A stretch of DNA of 64,000 nt, taken from NCBI GenBank assembly GCA_032717465.1, contig JAVRFU010003718.1:3522445-3586444 (forward strand). The letters run 5' to 3'. Shown piece by piece: positions 1-11,021 of the stretch. Every line of letters begins with the position of its first letter. Position 1 is the stretch's first letter. The position numbers were made by a program, and so were the translations under genes. The stretch comes from Coenobita brevimanus (Eukaryota; Arthropoda; Malacostraca; Decapoda; Coenobitidae). The notes beneath the pieces were generated by a model. That model was not told the DNA's origin. It did no database searches and worked only from the letters and a program-made list of their open reading frames with translations.

Positions 1-1172
1 TTTCAAAGGAACTTATTGAAAGTACTGGATATTGCGAGTATTGAAAACAATAAGCAAAATAATCTAAAAGACCGCATCTTTACATATATTACATATTTAT
101 AAACGTATTCTTTTTCATTATTACATGATAAACCCATGGCTAAAAATTGTCTACTGAATACTGGGGAGAAGAACCGTCGTGTGAAAGACCCTTACGGTAG
201 AAAAAGAGACACCGGTGTCTGTTCGTTTTGCATTTCGCCAGTCCTGGGCCAGTCTCGATTAAACCTATTGAAATACCATTCTTGATCCGAGACATGATTA
301 GAAAAGTTAGGTCATTAATCGTTACAGGATTACTCATTGGACGGATATTAATTTAAACTAAGTAGGAGAGATGGGAACTGTAGATGTCGGAGGTAAATGT
401 GTGACCTCACACATAAGTGGCGCCGCTCACAATCAGTTTTCCTCATTAAGTGTAATTCAGTCATTCGTTAGATGAATGGACTATAAAGATGTGCTGTAAT
501 GACCATAGTCATTTGAAATATGATACGGTAAGTCATTATCAGAGCTAATATAATACCGACATTAGACAACAGTATGCATAAACTCTTTGCCTGTTGAAGT
601 GACAGTATTTTAACCTCCTACCTCTTCGTGGTGCACCACAGAACACATAAAAACATCTACCTGAAGTACTACCAACGAGGGAATAAGCTACTGTTAACAG
701 TGTCTGAACATCATCCTAATGTTTATTGGTAAGTGTCATTCATGATGTGAATATGGTAGGTAATCTTACTTGTAACTGGACGTAGATGTTAGGTAAATGC
801 ATTCCTCTTTAAACTTATACTGATAATGGTGTCAAGTGATAACCCAGTGAAATGGAATTACTGATATAAGGAGACAGTGAGAGAGAGAAAGGCTTGGAGC
901 GATTCCAGTATATAGTGCATTAACATGTTATGGTAACAACGTAAAAACAGCATAGAAAATAAAATGTTTAGTATTGTTAAGAATGCAAATATTTAGTAGA
1001 ACAACATAGAAAATAAAATGTTTAGTATTGTTAAGAATGCAAATATTTAGTAGACTGCTAATGGATCTCAAAAACTAGTTCGGCAATTATTATCACTGGC
1101 GGTAAGAATAATGTCCCCCCCCCCCGTCCTGCGCCTGCCCTGGCCTTCACTATGAAAAGCTGCCCCCTTAAG
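1..1172. other. Unassigned AT-rich DNA, no gene seen
   Basis: No reading frame here resembles a protein I recognise, and the open frames are short (65 codons or fewer). The stretch has ordinary AT-rich composition. The only structure seen is a 54 bp tandem duplication at 946-1053, listed separately, and a run of about a dozen C residues near 1116. Confidence 0.6.
946..1053. repeat. Two tandem copies of a 54 bp unit
   Basis: A unit that begins AACAGCATAGAAAATAAAAT and ends TTTAGTAG occurs twice back to back, starting at 946 and at 1000. The copies differ by a single base in the part I compared. The near identity suggests a recent local duplication. No function is indicated. Confidence 0.85.
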
Positions 1173-1452
1173 TAGCTCTCCCATCGGCTCGACCAGCTGC
1201 AGGAAACCGGTCGCATGGAATTGTTGCGTGCCACAGGTTGCACGGACCAAGGCCAAATAAGTATAGTATAATATATATTATTGTATTATACATAATAGTA
1301 TATGCTTATAACATAATATTATATATATTACCTGATTATAAAATTAATATAATCATATTTATTTGGCCTTGGTCAGCGCGACCTGTGGCACACAACAATT
1401 TTCCGTGCAACCAGTTTCATGCAACTGGCTGAGCCGATGGGAGAGCCGCCTT
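1173..1452. repeat. Inverted repeat (foldback) with AT-rich loop
   Basis: The arm at about 1173-1260 is repeated as its reverse complement at about 1361-1452. Matching blocks include CTCTCCCATCGGCTC, TGCCACAGGT and GACCAAGGCCAAATAA. The loop of about 100 bp is almost pure A+T with ATATAT runs. A palindrome like this may be a MITE-like or foldback element, but I see no clear target-site duplication. Its identity is unknown. Confidence 0.75.
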
Positions 1453-1662
1453 ACTCCTGAGACATTTTTCTCCCCACCCAGCTCCATACCCGGCCATCTA
1501 TGGGATGAACTCCGACTCTGACGGAGGTTCACTATGGACGAAGAGAGTTGATGATCCGAACTTTCGTCAAGCATGTACACACGAACAAACAGATACACTG
1601 TTGCCAGCACCCGTTACCCACCTCCCGCGACTAGGTGGCCCAGGTGGAAAGTTTGGCGACTG
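1453..1662. other. Unassigned spacer
   Basis: No gene or repeat is recognised between the inverted repeat and the first minisatellite array. Confidence 0.5.
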
Positions 1663-3323
1663 TACATGGTATTAGATCGTTTCAGTCTTACCACAGTACA
1701 TGGCAATAGATCGTTTCACTCTTACCACAGTACATGGCATTAGATCGTTTCAGTCTTACCACAGTACATGGCAATAGATCGTTTCAGTCTTACCACAGTA
1801 CATGGCATTAGATCGTTTCAGTCTTACCACAGTACATGGCATTAGATCATTTCAGTCTTACCACAGTACATGGCATTAGATCGTTTCAGTCTTACCACAG
1901 TACATGGCAATAGATCATTTCAGTCTTACCACAGTACATGGCAATAGATCATTTCAGTCTTACCACAGTACAGTAATCCCTCTAATATCCGAACGCCCAA
2001 TATCCGAACATCCCCACTAACCGGACATAATCCTCCTGGGATCCAATATTCCCAAAATGGGCCAAAAACCGCAAAAAATTCGAAAAAAATCTGACTTTTT
2101 TCCCTCCCATAATTTGAAATTCCCGCCTGGCGCCAAACAACTGTTACACCATGGTCCCTTCACCCCTTCCTTCCTCCCCCTCCCCTGTCAGGTTGCCATT
2201 TGGTATTTTTCATTACCAAGCGTGGGCCAATTTGGTAATGAAAAAATCGTTTGGTAATGAATTAGAATAATGCATTACCAAATGGATTTTTCACATGTAT
2301 GAGGATACACAGGATGGAGATGGTGGATTGTTTGCTCTCTCTGATTAATCTGCTACCCTACATAGTGTGAAAATAATGAACATGGTGTTAGTTATAAGGA
2401 GAGTGATTACATGTATTTCCACTTGTATATATAATTAGTGATGAATATATGCTAGCTTTACGAATTTGGTAATGAAAAGTTATATTTGACAATGAAAGTT
2501 GAGGAGATTGGTAATGTGGCTGTTGCGATCTGGCAACTCTGTTACCCCACCAACATCAACAGTCACAGCTTAACTCCGATGGAGAGCAGATACTCATAAC
2601 AGTGCAAGCCACAGGTGCTTGTTTTTTGTGAATAAACAGTGAATAAACTGCAATACCTTGCCACTAGAACACACAGGAATTTACAGTGTTGTGCAGTGTT
2701 AAGAAATTAGAATTTAGAGTGCAGAGGATTAACTGTGGACTGCAAACTGGCGGTTCAAACCAGTCCAAGAGCAAGGGACTTGTAAGTACCCAGAATGTTT
2801 AATATTGTATAAACTCACCTCTAAAACCTCATGTTATGGTTCTTTTGCATTTATTTCAGTCTTTTATGTCCCTTATTGGTGTGATTTGGGTCTTAAATAG
2901 GTGCAATGCATGTCCAGAGGGAGTTGTATAGGTGTTTTTCAGAGTTAGGGTCCATAAGTACAAGTCCATAAACTGGGGCCCAATATCCGGACAGGACCAC
3001 TATCCGGACCTGCCTATGGCTCTATTGATCCGGATATTGGAGGGGTTACTGTACATGGCATTAGATTATTTCAGTCTTACCACAGTACATGGCAATAGAT
3101 CATTTCAGTCTTACCACAGTACATGGCATTAGATCATTTCAGTCTTACCACAGTACATGGCATTAGATCGTTTCAGTCTTACCACAGTACATGGCATTAG
3201 ATCATTTCAGTCTTACCACAGTACATGGCATTAGATCGTTTCAGTCTTACCACAGTACATGGCAATAGATCGTTTCAGTCTAACCACAGTACATGGCATT
3301 AGATTGTTCCAGTCTTGCCACAG
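1663..3323. repeat. 34 bp minisatellite array 1, split by a pogo-like insertion
   Basis: The 34 bp unit reads TACATGGCATTAGATCGTTT followed by CAGTCTTACCACAG. Nine units run 1663-1968 and eight run 3052-3323, separated by the DNA transposon at 1971-3051. Variation is mainly ATT/AAT and TCG/TCA inside the unit. This array uses the CTTACC variant, while arrays at 26012 and beyond use CTCGCC. It ends directly against the W right arm at 3324. It is the centre of the foldback-like element W and carries no coding signal. Confidence 0.95.
1971..3051 (+). mobile_element. pogo/Tigger-like MITE P1 inserted in the minisatellite
   Basis: The 1081 bp element has terminal inverted repeats: the left end is CAGTAATCCCTCTAATATCC and the right end, reversed, is CAGTAACCCCTCCAATATCC. 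It is flanked by TA on both sides (1969-1970 and 3052-3053), the target duplication of the Tc1/mariner/pogo group; CAGT-type ends are common in pogo/Tigger elements. Inside are repeated TTTGGTAATGAA motifs in both orientations. No transposase frame is seen, so it is non-autonomous. Orientation is arbitrary. Confidence 0.85.
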
Positions 3324-3878
3324 TACACCCAAAAACAGGAATTATCCCCCCCTTATTAGCCGTAGTCGCGGACAGTGAGCAACTGGACGATCGAGCACAC
3401 CACATCCAATACCACTACCACAACCCACAGTGTAAGCGTTCTTAGACAGATGCGGAACGACCAAAGCTGGCGATGTTACAGAGTGTCATGATTGTTTTAT
3501 AGACTTCAGAACCAGTGGGGGTAAATATATATAGGTATTTAATGTGTAATACTGTGGTTTTATCCACAAGATATGGCAAAGGCACGAAAATGAAAGAAGT
3601 CTTACAATGTATTATGTGCTATTCTATATATACTTACATCCGATATTATTATGTTAAAAACTTATATACTCAACAGCACCTGTTAAAAGATATGATGTCT
3701 TTTCTCATACATTCTTGCTCTCTAATCCACCATTCATCTCTCTGGGTTCCTGTCTCCACCATATGCCCCTTTTATCCTCTCGTCCCCCATTCCCACCCTT
3801 TGTTAACCAGTATAAACAAAGGTAGTGATGAAATGATCCGTCAGGTAATGGTCATATTAATATTGTCATACACCTTTG
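3324..3878. mobile_element. W1 right arm (foldback-like element)
   Basis: This segment follows the minisatellite immediately and matches the right arms at 26482 and 52552. Its inner part (about 3324-3660) is inverted relative to the left arms at 3879-4346, 21736-22292 and 43296-43811, for example around GATACTGTGG and ATATGGGAAAGG. It contains no gene. It abuts another left arm at 3879, so two W ends stand head to tail here. Confidence 0.8.
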
Positions 3879-4346
3879 TATTAACCGCCAACAAATCAAT
3901 AGCATAAAATACTTCGGTAGACCTGCCAACTATTTCATCCTGTTGTAAGCTGTTATGTGACATAAGCACAGCAAGTTCGACCTTATGTTAAAAAGACATG
4001 CGGTTACTTATCATTAACACAGGTTATGTTAAAAAGACATGCGGTTATTTATCATTAACACAGGTTATGTTAAAAAGACATGCGGTTATTTATCATTAAC
4101 ACAGGTTATGTTAAAAAGACATGCGGTTATTTATCATTAACACAGGTTATGTGTAGTTATCGACAATTATTAATTCATATTAACGTGGCAGTTTAAGTCA
4201 CAGATGCTCTTGACTTGACTTATTTGTAACATTACAATACAGGACATAGGTATATAGACAATAACACATAATACATTGTAGGTCTTCTTTCATTTTTGTG
4301 CCTTTCCCATATGTTGTGGGTAACACCACAATATTACACATAAAAT
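3879..4346. mobile_element. W left arm, cut by LINE-A1
   Basis: The segment starting TATTAACCGCCAACAAATC matches the start of the W left arms at 21736 and (truncated) 43296. Part of it pairs with 3528-3680 as an inverted repeat, giving a stem of about 120 bp. It stops abruptly at 4346, where the tail of LINE-A1 begins, so the minisatellite side of this W copy is missing. It includes the 41 bp tandem repeat listed next. Confidence 0.8.
3983..4153. repeat. 41 bp tandem repeat, four units
   Basis: A 41 bp unit containing TTATGTTAAAAAGACATGCG begins at 3983, 4024, 4065 and 4106, with a partial fifth copy at 4147. The other two W left arms (near 21845 and 43362) have only one related unit. The expansion is therefore private to this copy. 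Confidence 0.9.
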
Positions 4347-7300
4347 CTATCTATCTATCTATTGCCAGACGCCTCAATCCCGTTTGGGGTGGCCACAAAC
4401 AAATCGCCTCCAAGTCGCCCTGTCCCCCGCCATTTCACTCCCCTGCTCCCAACTCACATCCCCCTCTCTCATATACCTCTCCACCCCATCTCTCCATCTC
4501 ATCCTCGGCCTCCCCCTCCCTCTTTCCCCCTCCACCTCACTTACATACACTCTCTTCGTCAGTCTTTCACCCTCCATCCTCTCCACATGGCCAAACCACC
4601 TCAGTGTGTTCCTCATAACGCTTCCTATCACATCCACATCAACACCACAACGCTCCTTTATATCCTCATTCGTCAGCCTGTCTCTCCATGTGACTCCACA
4701 GGCTCCTCTTCAATAACTCATTTCCACGGCTCTCACTCTTGACTTGTGTCCTTCCAACAACGTCCAAGCTTCACTTCCGTACGTTAGAGTTGGTATCACA
4801 ATACTGTCATGTAGTAACTTTTTCACTTCCATGCTCACTTCCCTGTTTCTTATCACTGCTTTCAAAGAACCAGCAACCTTTCTTCCCTGCTGTACCCTTT
4901 CAAGCACTTCACCCTCCAAACCTCCATCCTTACTCATCACAATACCCAAGTACTTAAACGTACTCACATTGTCCAATTCCTCACCATCCAACCTCGCTGT
5001 ACATTCACTGACTTCACCTCTCTCAAAGACCATCACTTTACTCTTCCCTACATTCACCTTTAGATACCGTTTCTTACACACTCTCTCAAACTCATCCACC
5101 AAGCCTTGCAGCTCCCCTTCGTCTTCACTCAACAACACAGTATCATCTGCAAACAAGAGTACAGGGAGTTTCCAAACACTATCCTCTCCCACCAGAGCCA
5201 ATCCAACATCCACTACCCTACCTTGTACCTCTTTTATTACCCCATCCATGTACAGATTGAACAACCATGGAGACATGACACATCCCTGTTTCAACCCAAC
5301 TTTCAAAGAGAAAACTTCACTTAGTTCACCATCCACACGCACTGCAGCCTTCGCACCATCGTACATACTCTTCACAGCATTCAACAACTTCCCATCTACT
5401 CCATATATTCTTAACACTTTCCACAATCCTAGTCTATCCACCCTGTCATATGCTTTCTCCAAATCCATGAAAGCCGCATACAACTTCTTTCCCTTCTCTA
5501 GAAACTTTTCCACTAAAGATCTGAGAATGAATATCTGATCTACACAACCTCTTCCCTTCCTAAAGCCTCCCTGTTCTTCTCCAACTAATTTCTCTGTTCT
5601 TTCTCTAACTCTGTCAATAAGTATCCTACCATACACTTTTCCTATTATACTAAGAAGACAAATGCCCATATGATTACCACACACTTCTTTTTCCCCTTTT
5701 CCTTTGTACAAGGGAATAATTATACCTGACTTTCAATCCTCCGGGACTCTACCTTCCTCCCAGGCCAATCTGCACATCTTCCACATCCATTCTACTACTA
5801 TCTCTCCCCCATGCTTCAGCATTTCACCACACACTCCATCAATTCCTGGGGCTTTCCCCGATTTAACTTTCTTCATTGCTTCCACAACTTCTATCCTACT
5901 GATTTCTTCCTGTCTTCTCACCTCCCTCCTTCTCCCAGCCATTCCCCAGCAACTTATACTCGCATAACTTCCATCCTCCACGTTCAACAATTCCTTAAAG
6001 TGTTCTCTCCATCTGCTCACTTTTTCTCCCTTCTCCACTAGTAATCTACCATTTTTATCTTTCACTCCCCTGCTAACTTCACTTCCACCCTGTCTTACTC
6101 TTTTCACTTCTCTCAAGAACATTTTCTTACAGTCCCTCCACTTTACACTCAAATTCCTTCCAAATTCCTCATCCACTCTCTTCTTACTCTCTCTTACTAA
6201 TCTTTTCACCTCTCTCTTTCTTTCTACATATAACTCTCTCTTCCGCCTCTCAACTTCTTCCACGCCCCTATTTCTCATCCATTCATTGTATGCTTTCTTC
6301 TTTTGTGCCACAGCCCGTTTCACCTCTTCAGTCCACCATGCTGTTCCTTGCACCCCCCCCCCGTCTTCTCTTCCTTCCACACACCACATCACATGCTGCA
6401 CATATTTCTTCTGTAAATATTCTACACACACCTTCCACATCCCCCATCTGCTCCAACTCATATTTGCCCAATCGTTCCTCCACTTCTCTCTTATACTCCA
6501 CCTTTTTCTCATCCTCTTGTAACCTTTCCACTCTCCTTGCAACTACTCCTTCCTCTCGTCTTTCCCTTCTTCTATTCCTCCATCTTACTTGAACTTTAAC
6601 TCTGGCCACCACCAAGTAGTGGTCAGAAAGTCCACTCCCCCAACCTCTATAAACTCTTGCATCCAATATACATCTTCGCATCCTTTCATCCACACACACA
6701 TAATCAATCATTGCCTTCCTTTCACTCAATTCACCACCCACCCTTCTCATCACTCGCCATGTATACCTGTGGATCATTTTATGCCTGAAGAGGGTATTAG
6801 CTATCACCAACCCCCTCCTAGCACAAATGTCCACTAACGCACTCCCATTCTCATCTATCTCAGCAGGCACACCCCACTCACCAACTAATCCATCCACCTT
6901 CACATTCCCAACTTTACCATTCACATTACCAATCAAAAACACTCTCTCATTCCTTCCAAACTTTTCCATGCACACTTCCACATTTGTCCAGAACTCTTCT
7001 CTCACTCTTCTAGCACGATCTTGCGTTGGTGCATTCACACACACTATCGCCCACATTTGAATTCCAACTTTCAACTTTACCCACACAATCCTTGACCCAA
7101 CTGTTCAATACTGTCTTATACTCCTCTTCCATCTTTTACTCACAACTACACATACTCCTTCCTTTGCCCTCTCATTCTCACCTACTCCTGCACATATACC
7201 CCATCCATACTCCCATTCTCTCACACTTTCTCCTTTCCATTTCAGTTCAGTAATTCCATATACATCCACTTTTGCACCCTCAAGCACCTGGACAATCTCT

Positions 7301-7539
7301 CTCTCTTTCACCTCATCATTCGCTCCTCTTATATTCCATGTACTCATTACCAAGTCCTTTGTCCGGTCCTGGGTCGTCATCGTTTGGTCAGTCCTTGTCC
7401 GAGGCTTCTTGTTTGTTTTTTTAGTTAGTTGTTTTCCGGGGAGGGGCACTAACCCTCCGCCAACCCTTTTAGTCGCCTTTTACGACAAGCAGGGATACTG
7501 GGGGAGTATTCTTGAAAACCCCCCTACCCCCAGGGGGGG
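4347..7539 (-). mobile_element. LINE-A1, full-length RTE-like retrotransposon, decayed
   Basis: On the minus strand this copy runs from the G-rich 5' end (7539) to a GATA-type microsatellite tail (4347). The frame encodes an endonuclease (TWNIRG near 7340, IDYVCVDERMRR near 6695, LSDHYLVVARVK near 6620) followed by reverse transcriptase (KAPGIDGVCGEML, YKGKGEKEVCGNH, EKAYDRVDR, LKQGCVMSPWLF, LLFADDTVLLSEDE). The C-terminal part carries RWFGHVERM and GRGRPRMRWRDG, common in RTE-type elements. At least three nonsense changes are visible (near 7104, 5730 and 4709), and a long C run near 6355 accompanies a frame change. The left flank is W-arm sequence and the right flank is the exon-like repeat, so no target duplication is evident. 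Confidence 0.92.
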
Positions 7540-7540
7540 T

Positions 7541-7870
7541 GAATAATTTAGAGAAAAAATAAATCTTTGTGTTATTGCACGATGGTTACTTCCCCCTGCC
7601 CGAAATTGGGACTCTGCTATTGTTCGAGATATTTTTATGGCTCTCTGGAATGTACCTACATCTTTAGGTGGTAAAACAGATCTAGATGATGATGATGATA
7701 ACAATGTTCAATTGTAAATAACATTCAATAAAGTTTGTTTCATTTAACCTGGCCTCCCCATCACCCCTTACAGCCAGCCCAGTCCACAGGCAAAACAGAC
7801 AGAGAAAAAGGGCATAATATACCACATTAAAACCACCACCATCATCATCATCACCCCACCTCTCTTCACA
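7541..7870 (+). repeat. Exon-like repeat, copy a
   Basis: First of four copies of a conserved segment described at 11022. The plus strand reads an open frame of about 50 codons ending LDDDDDNNVQL and a stop at 7715-7717, followed by AATAAA near 7727. The segment then continues with CATCATCATCATCACC to about 7870. Its upstream side is cut by the 5' end of LINE-A1. Confidence 0.6.
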
Positions 7871-7944
7871 CAAGAGTGCACGCACACATACATACATACA
7901 CATTATGAAGGCAGAACGACAGAATAAAAAACAACGTAAAATGA

Positions 7945-8053
7945 TTGAATGTGGCATATGCTAACATAAATGGCTTAACCTCAGCAATGCTGGAAATCAA
8001 CAATTTCTTGACGGTAAATGAGCCCGATATTATGTGCTTCGTAGAGACCAAGC
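7945..8053 (+). pseudogene. C0: start of a CR1-type endonuclease, fused to LINE-B
   Basis: The plus strand encodes VAYANINGLTSAMLEINNF and then EPDIMCFVETKL, the usual N-terminal start of a CR1/Jockey-group LINE endonuclease; the E of VETKL is a catalytic position in that fold. The frame runs without interruption into LINE-B1 RT at about 8054. The fusion is most simply explained by insertion of a 5'-truncated LINE-B into an older LINE. I do not propose a functional fusion protein. Confidence 0.7.
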
Positions 8054-9305
8054 TATTTGTTCTAAGATGTTTAGTGGAGAAGTATCTAGAGAAGAGAAAG
8101 AAAGTGTATGCTGCCTTCATGGACTTGGAAAAAGCTTATGACAGAATAGATAGGCAAGGTATGTGGAAGGTATTAAGAATATATGGAGTGGAGAGGAAAT
8201 TGTTGAGTGCTGTGAAGAGTATGTACGAGGGAGCTAGGGCAACGGTGCGAGTGGATGGTGAGCTGAGTGAGTTCTTTAATATCAATGTGGGACTGAAACA
8301 GTTCTGTGATGTCTCCATGGCTGTTTAATATATACATGGATGGGGTTGTAAAGGAGATGCAAGGTAGGCCAGTGGATGTGGGGGTGGCTCTAATGAATGA
8401 GGGTGAGATTTGGAAGATTCCGGTGTTGCTCTTTGCTGATGATGCAGTATGTTGAGTGAGGATGAATGGGAGTTGCAAGATTTGGTGAATGAATTTGGGA
8501 CAATGTGTAGGAAGAGGAATTGGAAAGTTAATGTAAACAAAAGTAAAGTTATGGTGTTTGAGAGGAATGAAGTCACAGAGTATGCAGTGAGGTTGGATGG
8601 TGAGGATATGGAGAATGTGAGTGCATTCAAGTACTTGGGTAAAGTGATCAGTAAGAATGGAACTTTGGGGAATGAAGTGCGTGAAAGGGTACAGCAGGGA
8701 AGGCAGGTTGTTGGTACACTGAAAGCAGTGATGAGAAATACGGAGGTGAGTATGGAAGTTAAGAAGACACTCCATGATAGTATTCTGATCCCTACCCTGA
8801 CGTATGGAAGCAAGGCGTGGATCTCGCAAAAGGGGAACAAGTCAAGAGTAAGAGCAGTGGAAATGAGTTACTTGAGAGGAGTATGTGCAGTAACGTGGAG
8901 GGACAGGTTGATGAATGAAGAAGTGAAGGAACGTTGTGGGGTGGATGTGGATGTGGTTGAAAAGATTAGGAGAAATAACCTGAGGTGGTTTGGACATGTG
9001 AAGAGAATGGAGAATGACTAAGAGGGTGTATGTAGGTGAGGTGGAGGGAGGGAGAGGGAGGGGTAGACCGAGGATGAGGTGGAGGGAGGGAGAGGGAGGG
9101 GTAGACCGAGGATGAGGTGGAGGGAGGGAGAGGGAGGGGTAGACCGAGGATGAGGTGGAGGGATGGAGCTGAGAGATATATGAGGGAGGGGAGGGTGAGT
9201 TGGGGGGAGGGTAGTCAAATGGTGGGTGACAGAGCGACTTGGAGGCGTTTTGTCTGTGGCCACCCTTTGCGGTATTAGGGCGTAGGACTATAGATAGATA
9301 GATAG
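8054..9305 (+). mobile_element. LINE-B1, 5'-truncated, plus strand
   Basis: The copy begins inside the reverse transcriptase (VLRCLVEKYLEKRKKVYAAF) and runs through EKAYDRIDRQGMWKVL, MVFERNEV and LRWFGHVKRM to a (TAGA)n tail at 9290-9305. Shared defects with the copies at 27016 and 53086 include the lost GGGTG in the LKQGC motif (near 8300), a one-base loss in the DD..LLSEDE region (near 8448) and a deletion near 9018. The three are therefore duplicates of one insertion. The FADD motif reads FADDAV before the frame break. Confidence 0.88.
9038..9160 (+). repeat. 38 bp tandem repeat in the LINE-B1 3' region, three units
   Basis: A 38 bp unit GAGGTGGAGGGAGGGAGAGG followed by GAGGGGTAGACCGAGGAT begins at 9038, 9076 and 9114 and continues as a partial unit. 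The sister copy at 27869 has two units and the one at 53942 has one. It lies in codons for the GRGRPRMRW region, so the expansion also alters the encoded C-terminus. Confidence 0.9.
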
Positions 9306-9859
9306 GCATTAATTAAACATATAAAACATGCATAACACTCATCTACAGGTGGTAATGTTGTGTTGGAAGAGGGAAGCTAGCAGTCTCCTCCTGAGCAGTG
9401 TTGCCAGATTCCCAAACCCATATGATCGTACCCGGCACGTTAAAATTATCACTTTTTGATCAAAATCATTTCACTCATAAACAAAGGCATTTCATCACAT
9501 CTGTTCCAAAATCTTTCTGCCTCTATAATATCCTCTTACCAGATCATCACCATTCCCCTTGTACATCATCATCAACACTGAATCCTGTGTTGCCCCATGA
9601 GGAGCGTAAGTGCCCGGGGGTAGCCAAGTTGGACCTGACATTTAAGATGAGAGTCACCAGCCTCACTCATCCCTCAGTGGCATTACTTGAGCAATAAACC
9701 CCAACCACCCATCTGATATAAACCTGCACTGCTTCAATCCAAATGGAGTCCCTTAATTACCCACTAAATCACCAGGTGCCATAATTTGCTTATATGATTA
9801 CCACCCAGCACAGTAAATGGTTTCCTGGTGTACAGGAAATCATTTGGCTTGTCACACTT

Positions 9860-10330
9860 CTCTTCTACACATATACAATTATACTATTCAGCCAATTATC
9901 TGGGAAAACACACTCATAAATAATCATATTTATAAAACCTGTAACTATCTTCACTCCTATATCTCATGAGGTCTTCTCCATTTCAGCAGTCAACCCAGAC
10001 ACAGTTGCTGCCTTCCCCACCTGCATCCCTCCTATTGCCCTGCTCACAGTAGCAGCATCAAGCAAAGGCCAACAGCCAAATGCTGGATCTGTTGGCTCCA
10101 AACCTTCCCTGTCCCAAACTAATCATTCAACAACCAGTTGTAATGCTCTCTCCACGCATCTTGAATACCCTCACTGCCCACCACTACCTTTCCTTCAACA
10201 TTCTTCACACACTGATATCCCAATATTCCCTCTTCATCTGATTTGCCACCTTAAGTATCATAGTCTTCCTCTGCACATTATTAAGGTTGGCAAGTAAATG
10301 TCTCTGAGACTCAGATTTTGCCCTGAAAAC
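9860..10330 (-). pseudogene. Old RTE/BovB-type RT remnant, copy 1
   Basis: Reading the minus strand with frame shifts gives VANQMKREYWDISV, VVGSEGIQDAW and then KAATVSGLTAEMEK, FINMIIYECVFPDNW. These line up in order with the region before and at the start of the RT domain of BovB/RTE-type LINEs (the KAAG..G...EML and I..G.IP.DW blocks). Stop codons interrupt every part, so it is long dead. It is clearly different from LINE-A and LINE-B. The assignment rests on motif memory only. Confidence 0.45.
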
Positions 10331-10544
10331 CTCTTATCTAGCCCTATGCTTGCCACTAAACTGTGAAACTATTTTTGAACAAGTCAGCCAAGCGGCATAA
10401 TTTGTATGAAAGTATAGTTCACAAGAAATGAGCTGACAATTATCTTACCTAACTTCTTATACTAAGACGTAGACTCGTCACATACCGAACAAACCACATT
10501 TTCTGGCCCTGAGTCGGTCAGTTAATAACGAGCATCGGTCACAA

Positions 10545-10745
10545 AGCCCTTTTCACACTCGCTGCACTTAATGTGAAAACTTGAATTTCACTGCCCCCTC
10601 ATCATTAGCATTTTTAGTTTTTCAATCACTGTCCAACAAAGACACTACCCACATCATGTAACACCTAACGCATTTTATCTGACTGTCCAAATCTTACTCT
10701 TGTTCGCATTAAGCTCTCACACCACACAATAAAGTTAGTGCGGAA
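10545..10745 (-). repeat. Unidentified degenerate repeat, shared with 17100-17265
   Basis: The minus strand here, around AATGATGAGGGGGCAGTGAA, matches the plus strand at 17210-17260 with few differences over about 50 bp and more weakly for another 100 bp. Both readings give NDEGAVKF(K/R)FS. The family is not recognised. Copies also sit in the two other S segments. Confidence 0.6.
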
Positions 10746-11021
10746 CTGCACACTCAGTTATTATATGAAATGAAGGGCAAGGAAATAAATAAATAAATGC
10801 TTCTCGACACAACAACAGTTAACACAACAGCTTAGGCAGGCAGCAGCTGGTATGGGATGCGGGTCATGTGGGTCGGCTTAGATTAAAGAACTCTACCAGC
10901 GACCAACAAAAGTACAACACAGGAGTTGTAAACAAATGAACCTACGTAGAAATCCACTAGCTAAATGCACCCACTTCCCACTCTGTTTCTCCTGTGCAAC
11001 TGAGAGATATTAACATGCTGG

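Larger units (their letters stand above)
9306..11021. repeat. Segment S, copy 1 (also at 28099 and 54135)
   Basis: This segment follows the LINE-B1 tail and is repeated nearly base for base after the LINE-B fragments at 28099 and 54135. It contains an old RTE-type remnant (9860-10330, minus strand), an AAATAAATAAAT run near 10785 and ends in the exon-like repeat at 11022. The remainder shows no recognisable gene. Confidence 0.85.
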
